From: Pseudoxanthomonas sp. SE1
GTDB taxonomy: Bacteria > Pseudomonadota > Gammaproteobacteria > Xanthomonadales > Xanthomonadaceae
NCBI RefSeq assembly: GCF_029542205.1
Contig: NZ_CP113783.1
Coordinates: 3,835,001-3,899,000 of the forward strand
Length of the DNA: 64,000 nucleotides
Direction of reading: 5' to 3'
Shown: in pieces, positions 50,942-59,143 of the stretch
How the letters are laid out: every line of letters starts with the position of its first letter
Numbering within the stretch: position 1 is the first letter of the stretch
Notes under the pieces: model-generated
Told to the model about the DNA's origin: nothing
Seen by the model: the letters and a program-made list of their open reading frames with translations, nothing else
The model's database searches: none
Position numbers and translations under genes: made by a program

Positions 50942-51577
50942 ATGATGTCCATTCGAACCCTCACGATTGCCCTTGCTGCCCTGGTCGCCGCCCCTGCGGC
51001 GTTCGCGCAGGACGCCACCACCGATACCGCGTCCACGTCCTACGGCAAGCGCTTCGCTGTCGTCGGCGGTGCCGCCATCCTCAAGCCGGACAGCGATCCG
51101 GCACCCGGTCTGGAGATCGATGGCGATGTCGCGCCGGTCATCAGTGCCAGTTGGTACGCCACCGACAACATCGCGGTGGAGCTGTGGGGCGCGGCCGACA
51201 AGTTCAACCATCGCGTGAAGGCCGATGGCGCTGGCAAGATCGGCACCGTCGACCAGCAGCCGATCGCGCTGAGCGGCCAGTACCACTTCGGTACGCCCGA
51301 CAAGGTGATGCGTCCGTTCGTGGGACTGGGCTACTACGAGTCCAACTTCAGTGACGAGACCATTGGCGGCGACGGTGCGCACGTGGGCCTGGAGACCGCC
51401 AAGGGCGCCATCGCCACGGCCGGCATGGACTTCAACATCAACGAGCACTGGTTCGCGCGTGCGGATGCCCGCTACATGAAGGGCGATGCCGGCGTGCGTG
51501 TCGCTGGCCAGGGCACCGGTGAAGAACTGACGATCGACCCCTGGGTCGTGGGCGTGGGTATCGGCGCGCGCTTCTGA
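50942..51577 (+). CDS. OmpW-family outer-membrane protein
   Basis: A 211-residue protein with signal peptide (cleavage AFA-QDA at ~23/24) and an eight-stranded barrel ending GARF. The start at 50942 has GGAG eight bases upstream. The pattern of strands and the YATDNIAVELWG and MRPFVGLGYY segments match OmpW/AlkL-like small channels for hydrophobic compounds. A UUCG-capped terminator follows. Confidence 0.87.
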   Translation: MMSIRTLTIALAALVAAPAAFAQDATTDTASTSYGKRFAVVGGAAILKPDSDPAPGLEIDGDVAPVISASWYATDNIAVELWGAADKFNHRVKADGAGKIGTVDQQPIALSGQYHFGTPDKVMRPFVGLGYYESNFSDETIGGDGAHVGLETAKGAIATAGMDFNINEHWFARADARYMKGDAGVRVAGQGTGEELTIDPWVVGVGIGARF

Positions 51578-51601
51578 TCCATTGCTCCAACGCGTCGATA
51601 C

Positions 51602-51631
51602 GGCGGCGGGCCTTCGGGTCCGCCGCCTTTT
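51602..51631 (+). terminator. Rho-independent terminator of the OmpW-like gene
   Basis: An 11-bp stem (GGCGGCGGGCC with GGTCCGCCGCC) capped by TTCG and followed by TTTT. Confidence 0.85.
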
Positions 51632-51647
51632 CATGTCGCAGAGAAGA

Positions 51648-52205
51648 TCACCGCAGGACGCGGCCGCGCAGGCGTTGCAGACGCGCGACGCGCCACTTCA
51701 CACCCCACGCATAGACCAGGTAATAACCCAGCAGCAGGCCGGCTACCGCCAGCAGGCTGCCGTGCCCGCTCAGCAGCGCATGGGTCGCCGGCACACCGCC
51801 GCTTTGCCAGTACTGCGCCATCTGCACGAATCCCAGCACGATGCGACCGGCCACGATGGCGACCAGCAGCAACGCCAGCCAGGCATTGGGCTGATAGAAC
51901 ACGCCCTGCGGCGCGACGTCCCAGCGCGTGAGCCATACGCCGAGCAGGCCGAGCAGGCTGCCGGCAGCCAGTCCCATGCCGGCGCCGACCAGGCTGTCCG
52001 GCCACCAGAACAGGCCGAACGCGCTGACCGCGACGAAGATCGCGACCGACAGCAACAGGCCCCATGCGTTGAGCGTCAGCAGCCAGCTGCGTGCCATGCG
52101 GCGCGCACGGCCGTAGCGGTAACGCTGCCACAAGGAGACAGGCAGCAGCACCGCCCACAAGGCCAGCAGCAGGAAGACGAAAAGCAGGACGAGGACAATG
52201 GGCAT
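51648..52205 (-). CDS. Membrane protein of unknown function (DUF1453-like)
   Basis: A 185-residue protein with about five transmembrane helices and Arg-rich cytoplasmic loops (RYRYGRARRMARSW). The family call is tentative. It follows the metallo-hydrolase gene by 33 bases on the same strand and may be co-transcribed. Confidence 0.6.
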   Translation of the reverse strand: MPIVLVLLFVFLLLALWAVLLPVSLWQRYRYGRARRMARSWLLTLNAWGLLLSVAIFVAVSAFGLFWWPDSLVGAGMGLAAGSLLGLLGVWLTRWDVAPQGVFYQPNAWLALLLVAIVAGRIVLGFVQMAQYWQSGGVPATHALLSGHGSLLAVAGLLLGYYLVYAWGVKWRVARLQRLRGRVLR

Positions 52206-52238
52206 GCGTGCATCATGCCCGAAGGCGGACGAACGGCT

Positions 52239-53234
52239 TCACGGCGGACAGTACGCCGGACGCACGGGTCGGCCACGCAGCTGCTGCGGCAGGTAGTAGC
52301 CCTGCAACACCTGCCGTGCATGGGCGTGCTGGGCCGCGGGTACCAGATCGCCGACATCGGCGAGCCAGGCATCGGTGCAGGCGGCATCACTGCCGGGGCC
52401 TGCTGCGCATGCCAGCAGGCCCCGGAAGGCGGTGCGATACCGCTCGAAACCGGCCCGACCCATCGGCTCGCCGTGGCCAGGCACCAGCACCTCGAACGGA
52501 ACACCCTCGAGCGACGCCAGTCCTTCCGCCCACGCCCCGGGACAGGCAGTGTCCAGCAGCGGCACGGGCAACGTCACCAGGTCGCCGGCGACCAGCACAC
52601 GCGTACCCGGATCGAACACCCACACATCACCGCCGCTGACCGCCTCGCGCTGAAGTCCGAAACGTAGCGGCCGTCCATCCAGGGTCCGCATGCCATCCGT
52701 GTCCACCGGATGGGTCGGCTCGAAGGCACGGGCACCGTCGATGCGCGCGACTTCATCGCGCCATGCCGGCACCTGCGGATCGTCCACGCGCTCGCGCAGC
52801 AGCGCCTCAAGTTGGGTCCGGTAGCGCGCGAGGAATCCATTCCGCTCGGTGATTACCTGCGTGCTCGCATGCACCTCGGCCCGCGGATGCGCCGCCCGCA
52901 ACGGAACGTTGCCACTCACGTGATCGAGGTGCCAGTGCGTGTTGACCAGTGCGACAAGCGGCGCGCCCCTGCCTCCCACGAAGGCTTCAATGGCCTCCGC
53001 ATGGACGGGATGCCTGCCGGTGTCGATGACGATCCAGCCCGTCCTGCCACGCAGCAGCACACTGTTGCCATCGGGCTGCTCCCCTGCGACGAAGCGTCCG
53101 GGAATGAGGTACACGTCCCTGGCGATGCGCCTGGCACTCCTGTCGGTCGCCGCCGGCGCATCCTTCGGCGGCGGCGGCACGCACGCGCAGAGCAGGCACA
53201 GCACGGCGGCGAGACAGCGCCCTCGCAAGCGCAT
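52239..53234 (-). CDS. Lipoprotein metallo-beta-lactamase-fold hydrolase
   Basis: A 331-residue protein. The start at 53234 was chosen because of a strong AGGAGG site. The N-terminal signal ends in a lipobox-like LCAC, so it is probably lipid-anchored in the periplasm. The MBL metal motif is HWHLDH (about residues 101-106), with a second metal ligand region further on (GHGEP). Such periplasmic MBL proteins can be lactamases, lactonases or quinoprotein-relay-like proteins; the substrate is not known. Confidence 0.82.
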   Translation of the reverse strand: MRLRGRCLAAVLCLLCACVPPPPKDAPAATDRSARRIARDVYLIPGRFVAGEQPDGNSVLLRGRTGWIVIDTGRHPVHAEAIEAFVGGRGAPLVALVNTHWHLDHVSGNVPLRAAHPRAEVHASTQVITERNGFLARYRTQLEALLRERVDDPQVPAWRDEVARIDGARAFEPTHPVDTDGMRTLDGRPLRFGLQREAVSGGDVWVFDPGTRVLVAGDLVTLPVPLLDTACPGAWAEGLASLEGVPFEVLVPGHGEPMGRAGFERYRTAFRGLLACAAGPGSDAACTDAWLADVGDLVPAAQHAHARQVLQGYYLPQQLRGRPVRPAYCPP

Positions 53235-53303
53235 CGCGGATCCTCCTGGCGGGACAGCACGTCCAGTGTCGTGACTTCCCGCGTGCATCCCACGGGCCAA
53301 AGG

Positions 53304-54188
53304 TCACGGATGCTCGGCTTCCACGTGCACCTTCTCCCGCCGCAGCAGGTACATCCCGCTCGCCACGATGATGCCCGCACCGATCCAGGTGACGCCGTCC
53401 GGCAACACCGACCACAGGGCGACGTCAAGGATCACGCCCCACACCAGCGCGGTGTATTCCAGCGGCGCAATCAGCGAGGCCTCGCCACGGCGGAAGGCCT
53501 CGGTCAACGCTACCTGTGCCAGCGAACCGGAGACACCGACACCGGCGATGATCCAGCCGTGCGCGGGCTGCAACGGCTCCCAAGCGGGAAGCGCAAGCAG
53601 CCACGCGCCCAATGACAGCAACACGACGAACCAGAACACCATCGCCTGCGTGCTGTCGCGCTGCGCCAGCATGCGCACGGTGACCGCACCCAGCGCGTAG
53701 CAGATCGCGGCCAGCAGGATCGCCAGCCCACCCCGGGTCAGCATCCCCTCGCCAGTGGGGCGCAGGATCACCAGCACGCCCACCAGGCCGATGAAGATCG
53801 CCACCCAGCGCGCAGGTCCCACGCGCTCCTTGAGCAAAGGACCCGCCATCGCCGTGACCAGCAGCGGCGCGACGAAGGTGATCGCGTAGGCCGTGGACAA
53901 CGGCATCGTCCGCAGGCCATAGACGAACCCCGCCATCATCGCGATGCCCAGCACGCCGCGCAGCAGGTGCAGCGGCCAGTACACGCGCAACAGCGACCGC
54001 GCAGGTACCGTCGCCAGCACCCAGAGCGTCACCAGCGGCAGCGAGGAGAGCCCGCGCAGCGCAGCGACCTGCAAGGGCGGGTACTCGGCCGAGAGCAGCT
54101 TCAGCCCCGCATCCATCAACGCGAACATCAGCACGGCCGCCAGCATCAGCAGGATGGCGGAAGCGAGGGAGGGACGGGGGACGGGCAT
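53304..54188 (-). CDS. EamA-family DMT transporter
   Basis: A 294-residue inner-membrane protein with ten helices in two EamA repeats (the first ~10-140, the second ~150-285; loop motif PLxKERVGPARWVA). RhaT/YdcZ-like exporters of amino acids or metabolites belong here. It is divergent from yajQ with a 78-base gap. Confidence 0.9.
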   Translation of the reverse strand: MPVPRPSLASAILLMLAAVLMFALMDAGLKLLSAEYPPLQVAALRGLSSLPLVTLWVLATVPARSLLRVYWPLHLLRGVLGIAMMAGFVYGLRTMPLSTAYAITFVAPLLVTAMAGPLLKERVGPARWVAIFIGLVGVLVILRPTGEGMLTRGGLAILLAAICYALGAVTVRMLAQRDSTQAMVFWFVVLLSLGAWLLALPAWEPLQPAHGWIIAGVGVSGSLAQVALTEAFRRGEASLIAPLEYTALVWGVILDVALWSVLPDGVTWIGAGIIVASGMYLLRREKVHVEAEHP

Positions 54189-54266
54189 GCGCCATTATCG
54201 CCCGCCGGTGCTCGGCGGCGAAGGTGGCACGCTAGAATGGCGGTGCATCACGCAGGAAGAACCCCC

Positions 54267-54749
54267 ATGCCCTCTTTCGACGTCGTTTCCGAAGTCAACG
54301 CCCACGAACTGACCAACGCCGTGGACCAGGCCAACCGCGAACTCTCCACCCGCTTCGACTTCAAGGGCGTGGAAGCGAAGTTCGAGCTGGAAGACAAACT
54401 CATCACCCAGTCCGCGCCGAGCGACTTCCAGCTCAAGCAGATGACCGACATCCTGCGCGCGCGCCTGATCGCCCGCCAGATCGACGTACGCTGCCTCGAG
54501 TTCGGCGACGTGGACACCAACCTGGCCGGCGCGCGCCAGAAGATCACCGTCAAGCAGGGCATCGAACAGAAGCTGGCCAAGAAGATCGTCTCCACCATCA
54601 AGGACGCCAAGCTCAAGGTGGAAGCGCAGATCAACGGCGAGAAGCTGCGCGTGACCGGCAAGAAGCGCGACGACCTGCAGGATGTCATCGCCCTGCTGAA
54701 GAAGACCGAGTTCGAGCTGCCGCTGCAGTTCGACAACTTCCGTGACTGA
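54267..54749 (+). CDS. yajQ: YajQ-family nucleotide-binding protein
   Basis: A 160-residue cytosolic protein of the YajQ (DUF520) family, opening MPSFDVVSEVNAHELTNAVD and ending in the ELPLQFxNFRD block. In Xanthomonas campestris a YajQ homologue binds cyclic di-GMP and regulates virulence genes. An AGGAAGA site precedes the ATG at 54267. Its stop overlaps the next start by 8 bases. Confidence 0.95.
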   Translation: MPSFDVVSEVNAHELTNAVDQANRELSTRFDFKGVEAKFELEDKLITQSAPSDFQLKQMTDILRARLIARQIDVRCLEFGDVDTNLAGARQKITVKQGIEQKLAKKIVSTIKDAKLKVEAQINGEKLRVTGKKRDDLQDVIALLKKTEFELPLQFDNFRD

Positions 54750-55305
54750 CTCGCCCGCCGCAGCCGGCGACACGTCCGATCCCCTCGACGCCACTCGTCG
54801 CTGGGTGGAGCGCGCGGTGATCGGCCTGAACCTGTGCCCGTTCGCGAAAGCGGTGTACGTGAAGCAGCAGGTCCGTTTCGTGCTCAGCGATGCGAGCACC
54901 CCGGAAGCACTGCTGGAGGAACTGGCGGAGGAACTGGTGCTGCTGCGCGATGCGGACCCCGACCAGGTCGACACCACGCTGATCATCCATCCCGACGTGC
55001 TGACGGACTTCCTCGACTACAACGATTTCCTAGACAACGCCGACGCCGCCGTCGAGGCGCTGGACCTGCAGGGCATCATCCAGGTGGCCAGCTTCCACCC
55101 GGACTACCAGTTCGCCGGCACCATGCCGGACGACATCAGCAACTACACCAACCGTTCGCCCTACCCCACCCTGCACCTGCTGCGCGAAGCCAGCATCGAC
55201 CGCGCGGTGGAAGCCTTCCCCGATGCCGATGTCATCGTGGAGCGCAACGTGAAGACGCTGGATGCGCTGGGTCATGCGGGGTGGGCGAAGCTGTTCGCGG
55301 AGTGA
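54742..55305 (+). CDS. DUF1415 protein
   Basis: A 187-residue cytosolic protein with a GTG start inside the end of yajQ, so the two are co-translated. The RWVERAVIGLNLCPFA and HPDYQF blocks are typical of DUF1415. Conserved Cys and His residues suggest a redox or metal role, but none is established. Confidence 0.87.
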   Translation: MTDSPAAAGDTSDPLDATRRWVERAVIGLNLCPFAKAVYVKQQVRFVLSDASTPEALLEELAEELVLLRDADPDQVDTTLIIHPDVLTDFLDYNDFLDNADAAVEALDLQGIIQVASFHPDYQFAGTMPDDISNYTNRSPYPTLHLLREASIDRAVEAFPDADVIVERNVKTLDALGHAGWAKLFAE

Positions 55306-55323
55306 GCGAGGTCAGGCTCTTCC

Positions 55324-55347
55324 GTAGGAGCGACGTAAGTCGCGACC
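55324..55347 (+). repeat. REP copy (GTAGGAGC family), left of the RAYT gene
   Basis: GTAGGAGCGAC-GTAA-GTCGC forms a small hairpin with the GTAGGAGC head. It is in inverted orientation to the copy at 55942-55965, on the other side of the transposase gene. Confidence 0.8.
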
Positions 55348-55383
55348 GCCGACCGTCCGCCCCGTAGCGCCGTCATCGCTCTT

Positions 55384-55878
55384 CTAGGACTGGACCCACA
55401 CCGCATCCCAGTATGGGTAGCTTCCGATCCGATCAACCAATCCAGCGCGCAATGGATTGGCGACCAGGTAACGCGCGGCGGCCCGCACGCCATCATCCGA
55501 ACGGATCGCGCGATCATGGAAGCCAGGTGCCCACACACGTCGCGGACCTTCGGGCCTGGCCGTCGCGCGTGACGTATTGGTCTTCAGGCGCTGCACGCAG
55601 ACGGACAGCGATTCCATAGCGCCCAACTCGATCAGCCCATGCCAGTGATCCGGCATGAGCACCCACGCCAACAGCCGGGAGCGATACCAGAGCCGCTTGT
55701 CGGTGGCCGCACGCGCGGCATCGTAGGCCAGAGTGGGATCGGAGAAAAGTGGTCGGCGGTCATCCGTGACGAAGGTGACCAGGTAGACCTGTCCTTCCGC
55801 TGATATGCGTCCGTGACGCAAAGCGGCGTGACCTCCAGTTCGTCGCAGGCAGTCGGCGTTATCCATGCCGGCGAGCAT
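55384..55878 (-). CDS. REP-associated tyrosine transposase (RAYT, IS200/TnpA_REP type)
   Basis: A 164-residue single-domain transposase. The metal motif is H78-W-H80 in MPDHWHG (an HUH-type pair), and the catalytic Tyr is Y137 in RYLVANPLRAGLV. The protein is flanked by inverted REP copies at 55324 and 55942, as expected for RAYTs, which are domesticated enzymes thought to spread REP hairpins. ATG 55878 or 55866 could be the start. Confidence 0.9.
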   Translation of the reverse strand: MLAGMDNADCLRRTGGHAALRHGRISAEGQVYLVTFVTDDRRPLFSDPTLAYDAARAATDKRLWYRSRLLAWVLMPDHWHGLIELGAMESLSVCVQRLKTNTSRATARPEGPRRVWAPGFHDRAIRSDDGVRAAARYLVANPLRAGLVDRIGSYPYWDAVWVQS

Positions 55879-55941
55879 GGAATCACCGCAAGGGCCGCCA
55901 TATCAGGAGACCTCGCGCATTCGAGTGGGAATTTGCCGTGC

Positions 55942-55965
55942 GGTCGCGACTCACGTCGCTCCTAC
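55942..55965 (-). repeat. REP copy (GTAGGAGC family), right of the RAYT gene
   Basis: Inverted copy reading GGTCGCGACTCACGTCGCTCCTAC on the plus strand in two short parts (GGTCGCGAC and CGTCGCTCCTAC). Its last four bases (CTAC) contain the stop codon (TAG on the minus strand) of the HAD phosphatase gene. Confidence 0.8.
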
Positions 55966-56648
55966 AAGAGCTCTCCAGGTACGCCTCGCTCCAACAACAT
56001 GCGGGCATCGTCAAGCGACCGCAGGATGGTGTGCCCCAGCGCACGCACGGCGTCGTCCGGTTCCAGCAAGTCGGGGATCTGGATCGGATGCATGCCGGCG
56101 GCGAGCGCGGCGCGCACGCCGGTGGGCGAATCCTCCAGCACCAGGCACCGCACCGGCTCGATGCCCAGCGTGCGTGCCGCCAGAAGATAGACATCGGGCG
56201 CGGGCTTGGGGTGTTGGACGTCACTGCTGGTGCAGACCGCGTCGAAGTACGGCAACAGCTGCGAGGCTTCCAGCTTGCGCACTGCCAGCGGCCGTCGGGT
56301 GGACGTTGCAACGGCGCGCGGAATGCCGCGCGACCGCAGGAAATCCAGCATCTCGATGATGCCGGGCCGATGCGGCACTCCTGCGGCCACGACGGCGTCG
56401 TACAACGCATGCGAGCGCTGCAGGACCAGGTCGCGCTGCGCTTCGCCCACCGCTTCATCCAGCAGGTGCCGGCAGACGGCCTCGCTGTGGCCCACCATGG
56501 ACAGCCACAGCACGTCGGGAAGATCATGACCTTGTTCGCGTGCAGCCGCTGCCAGGCAACCGATGATCGCGCGTTCACTGTCCAGCATCAGGCCGTCCAT
56601 GTCGAAGATCACCGCCTCGGGCACGAACGGCAGGTGTACGGGGCTCAC
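55962..56648 (-). CDS. HAD-superfamily phosphatase (beta-PGM-like)
   Basis: A 228-residue cytosolic enzyme. The GTG start at 56648 overlaps the stop of the rsuA-like gene (GTGA). Motif I DMDGLMLDSE, motif II (ATSTRRP) and motif IV (VLEDSPTG) are intact, with the four-helix cap of subfamily IA. Substrate unknown, small sugar phosphates are usual. Its stop codon falls in a REP element. Confidence 0.9.
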   Translation of the reverse strand: MSPVHLPFVPEAVIFDMDGLMLDSERAIIGCLAAAAREQGHDLPDVLWLSMVGHSEAVCRHLLDEAVGEAQRDLVLQRSHALYDAVVAAGVPHRPGIIEMLDFLRSRGIPRAVATSTRRPLAVRKLEASQLLPYFDAVCTSSDVQHPKPAPDVYLLAARTLGIEPVRCLVLEDSPTGVRAALAAGMHPIQIPDLLEPDDAVRALGHTILRSLDDARMLLERGVPGELL

Positions 56649-57352
56649 GCGTTCCCCTCGAACAGCTGGCGGAGATCGTCCTCGTCCAGGAGACGCCATT
56701 GCCCCGGCTCGAGGTCGCCCAGCGTCAGTCCTCCGATGCGACTGCGATGCAATGCCTCCACATGGTTGCCGACGGCGGCGAACATGCGGCGCACCTGGTG
56801 GTACCGACCTTCGGTAAGCGTGACCTGCGCATGGCGCGGGTCGGTCACGTGCAACCCGGCCGGTGCCAGCGGCGTCTGCTCGGATTCCAGCATCAACGTA
56901 CCGCTGGCGAAGACCGCGCCTTCATCGCCGCGCAGGTCCTGCGCCAGCGTGACGTCATAGACCTTGGGCAGGTTGGCCTTCGGCGAGATGATCCGGTGCA
57001 GCAGTCCACCGTCGTCGGTGAGCAGCAGCAGGCCGCTGGTCTCGCGGTCGAGTCGCCCGACCGTGGACAGCACCGGCGAGCGATCGCGGAAGCGCGACGG
57101 GAACAGGTCGTAGACGATGCGGCCGGTGTCCTTGGTGGAGCAGGTGTAGCCGACGGGCTTGTGCAACAGGATCGCCAGCCCCGGCGCGGGATCGAGCGGC
57201 TCGCCATCCACGCGGATGGTGTCGTGGTCGACCGGATCATCGGCATACAGCACCTCGCCCGCGGCGTCGGTGATGCGTCCCTCGCGGAACATCCACTGCA
57301 CCTGTTTGCGGCTGCCGTAGCCGAGGTTGGCGATGTGCTTGACGATCTTCAT
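56645..57352 (-). CDS. Pseudouridine synthase, RsuA family
   Basis: A 235-residue cytosolic enzyme with N-terminal S4 domain (1-~60) and catalytic domain with GRLDRETSGLLLLTDDG (active Asp). RsuA modifies U516 of 16S rRNA, RluF-type members act on 23S; the subfamily is not certain. GAGG precedes the start at 57352. It overlaps the HAD gene by GTGA and follows the RsmC-like gene by four bases, forming an rRNA-modification operon. Confidence 0.92.
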   Translation of the reverse strand: MKIVKHIANLGYGSRKQVQWMFREGRITDAAGEVLYADDPVDHDTIRVDGEPLDPAPGLAILLHKPVGYTCSTKDTGRIVYDLFPSRFRDRSPVLSTVGRLDRETSGLLLLTDDGGLLHRIISPKANLPKVYDVTLAQDLRGDEGAVFASGTLMLESEQTPLAPAGLHVTDPRHAQVTLTEGRYHQVRRMFAAVGNHVEALHRSRIGGLTLGDLEPGQWRLLDEDDLRQLFEGNA

Positions 57353-57356
57353 GCCC

Positions 57357-58439
57357 TCACCGCCTCGCCTTGACCGCGGCGATGACCTTGAAACCGTCAC
57401 GCTCGCCGGCCACGCGCACGTCGCCGAAACGCTCGTTCAAGGTCTGCTCGTAAGGCAGATGACGGTTGGCGACCAGCCACAGGCGGCCGCCCGGCTTCAA
57501 CGCTTCCGCCGCTGCCGCGATGAAGCGCTGGCCAATGTCGGGACGGTCTGCGCGGCTCTGCGTGTGGAAGGGCGGATTGCTGACGATGAAGTCGTAGCGC
57601 TCCGGCAGCCCACCGGTCACGTCGTGCCAGCGAAAGTCGAGGCGCGCGGTAGTAGCGGTATTGCCCAGGTTCTCCTTCGCCAACGCCAGCGCACGCGCCT
57701 CGGCCTCGTAGAGATCCAGGGCGGTGATGCCGGGGTTGCGTTCGAGCAGAGCGAGCGACAGGAATCCCCAGCCCGCGCCAAGGTCGGCGCCATGCCCGAT
57801 GATGTCGGCAGGCAGGCATTCGACGAGCAGCGCTGATGCCGGATCGATCCGGTTCCAGGCGAACACGCCCGGACGACTCAGGAAGCGCCCCCCTTCGAGG
57901 CGGCGTGGTGCGTCGAGTGACGACCACTGGCGCAGCAGCGATCCGTCCGTACCTTCGCCCAGCGGGCGTGTCCAGAACGTGCGGCAATGGAACTTGGTCA
58001 AGGTGCCGCCGATGCCCGTGAGTTGCTTCAGATCGGCTTCGCCTGACTTCGCACCCTCATTGTTCGTCATTGCGGCGACAACGACACCGCCAGGCGCCGC
58101 AAGCTGCACCGCACGCGCCAGCAGCGCACGCGCTTCTTCGCGCTGGCGGGGGGGCAACACCAGCACCAGCGGATAACGCGCGTCGTCCGCGGCGGCATTG
58201 GCGACCACACGCAGTCCCGCGCGCTCCAGAAGTTCGGCGTCCGGGCGGAAACTCTGCTCGCACACCAGTCGGGCGAGCGAAACCTGGCGCAGCGCGGCGC
58301 CATCGCGCGCGCGCAGGAACAACACGGGTCCGGACGGCCAGGCAAGCAGTCCCTGCGTGAAGGGCAACATCAATGCGTCGAGCGCGGGATCGGAGAATCG
58401 GGAGGCCACGGCGGCACGCATGAGGAAGGGAGGCGTCAT
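57357..58439 (-). CDS. rsmC: 16S rRNA guanine-N2 methyltransferase, RsmC-like
   Basis: A 360-residue enzyme. The N-terminal half is a catalytically silent methyltransferase-like domain; the C-terminal half has the AdoMet-binding HGADLGAGWGFLSL and the catalytic FIVSNPPFH motif. RsmC methylates G1207 of 16S rRNA. The start at 58439 is chosen by fit to the family; the frame is open further upstream. Confidence 0.9.
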   Translation of the reverse strand: MTPPFLMRAAVASRFSDPALDALMLPFTQGLLAWPSGPVLFLRARDGAALRQVSLARLVCEQSFRPDAELLERAGLRVVANAAADDARYPLVLVLPPRQREEARALLARAVQLAAPGGVVVAAMTNNEGAKSGEADLKQLTGIGGTLTKFHCRTFWTRPLGEGTDGSLLRQWSSLDAPRRLEGGRFLSRPGVFAWNRIDPASALLVECLPADIIGHGADLGAGWGFLSLALLERNPGITALDLYEAEARALALAKENLGNTATTARLDFRWHDVTGGLPERYDFIVSNPPFHTQSRADRPDIGQRFIAAAAEALKPGGRLWLVANRHLPYEQTLNERFGDVRVAGERDGFKVIAAVKARR

Positions 58440-58586
58440 TCTACCGGCTGGCCGCTGGCTACCGTTTCCGACACCGCCCGTCGGCCACGGAAAACAAAGT
58501 GAAAAAAATGTTGCACGAACAAAACAACCGGCGTATCGTGCGCGGCCTTCGGCCCCTGCGGCTGTTTTTTCACCAGAACGAATTCC
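58440..58586 (+). promoter_or_regulatory. Intergenic leader with a candidate promoter
   Basis: TTGCAC (58511-58516) and TATCGT (58534-58539) are separated by 17 bases; transcription would start near 58546. An A-rich stretch (GAAAAAAATG) and TTTTTT lie in between, unusual for this GC-rich DNA. Confidence 0.35.
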
Positions 58587-58712
58587 ATGAAGCCCGCGTA
58601 CGACATCGCCAACACGCTCGACCTGCAGCCATCGCGCTGCGGCCTGCGCGTGCATGCGTATGCCTTCGCTGCCAAGCGCGGCAGCGAATCCGCACGGCGC
58701 CTGGACACCTGA
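58587..58712 (+). CDS. Small ORF, 41 residues, function unknown
   Basis: ATG 58587 to TGA 58710-58712. About 85% of third positions are G or C, as in the real genes of the window, which supports coding. The peptide is Ala/Arg-rich without a membrane segment. There is no clear ribosome site. No run of one amino acid suggests a classical attenuator leader. A 10-bp hairpin and a strong terminator follow directly, so this is a short independent transcript or a leader. Confidence 0.4.
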   Translation: MKPAYDIANTLDLQPSRCGLRVHAYAFAAKRGSESARRLDT

Positions 58713-58729
58713 CATCCGGCTGACTCCCT

Positions 58730-58754
58730 GGGAGATCGGCCACCCCGATCTCCC
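58730..58754 (+). other. Hairpin in the leader of the RNA-repair locus
   Basis: A perfect 10-bp stem (GGGAGATCGG with CCGATCTCCC) and a 5-base loop, 18 bases after the small ORF. Confidence 0.7.
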
Positions 58755-58764
58755 GAGGAACGCG

Positions 58765-58803
58765 AACGCCCTCGGGTCGCCATACCCGGGGGCGTTTTGT
58801 TTT
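58765..58803 (+). terminator. Rho-independent terminator after the small ORF
   Basis: A 13-bp stem (AACGCCCTCGGGT with ACCCGGGGGCGTT) with a 6-base loop, followed by TTGTTTT. It would end a transcript of about 255 bases starting near 58546. Confidence 0.8.
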
Positions 58804-58988
58804 CAGCGTTCGCGGAGGATGCGCATGCATCGAGGTTCGTTTCTTTCCATCACGGAAATCCTTTTCCGCCCTGGGGCATCCGGGTAGCGCGCGTGCGCGT
58901 CCCGAGGCAGGGGCGCGGCTGCGACCGGCGCATGTGCGCTGCGTCGTGATGCCCCGACGCGGGCTGCACGTGGGAAGAACATCAACAA

Positions 58989-59083
58989 GGGCGCATGGCG
59001 CCCGAACGGATTGCCGGTTGGCGACAGCCGGCAATGGGGAGCATCGATCAAACACGCTACAGCGGTACGGGTTTGTATCCCGT
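58989..59083 (+). ncRNA. Structured RNA upstream of the tRNA-like sequences
   Basis: In 95 bases lie GGGCGC-ATG-GCGCCC (58989-59003), an 11-bp stem with a GCGA (GNRA) loop (59010-59035), and a T-arm-like hairpin ACGGG-TTTGTAT-CCCGT (59067-59083) with a 5-bp stem and 7-base loop. The section 58804-58988 before it shows no gene. These are likely parts of one noncoding RNA in front of slipin-rtcB; the ends are unknown. Confidence 0.5.
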
Positions 59084-59143
59084 CCGGTGCGCGCGGCGCT
59101 GCCGTGGCGTATGCCGAAGCGTGGGAGGCGGTGTTCCTCGAGC

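Noticed and set aside
58861-59140. Sigma-54 promoter (RtcR-type) before the RNA-repair locus
   Set aside because: I searched for GG-N10-GC patterns; the best matches (e.g. AGGCAGG-N4-CGGCT near 58905) have poor consensus, so none is reported.
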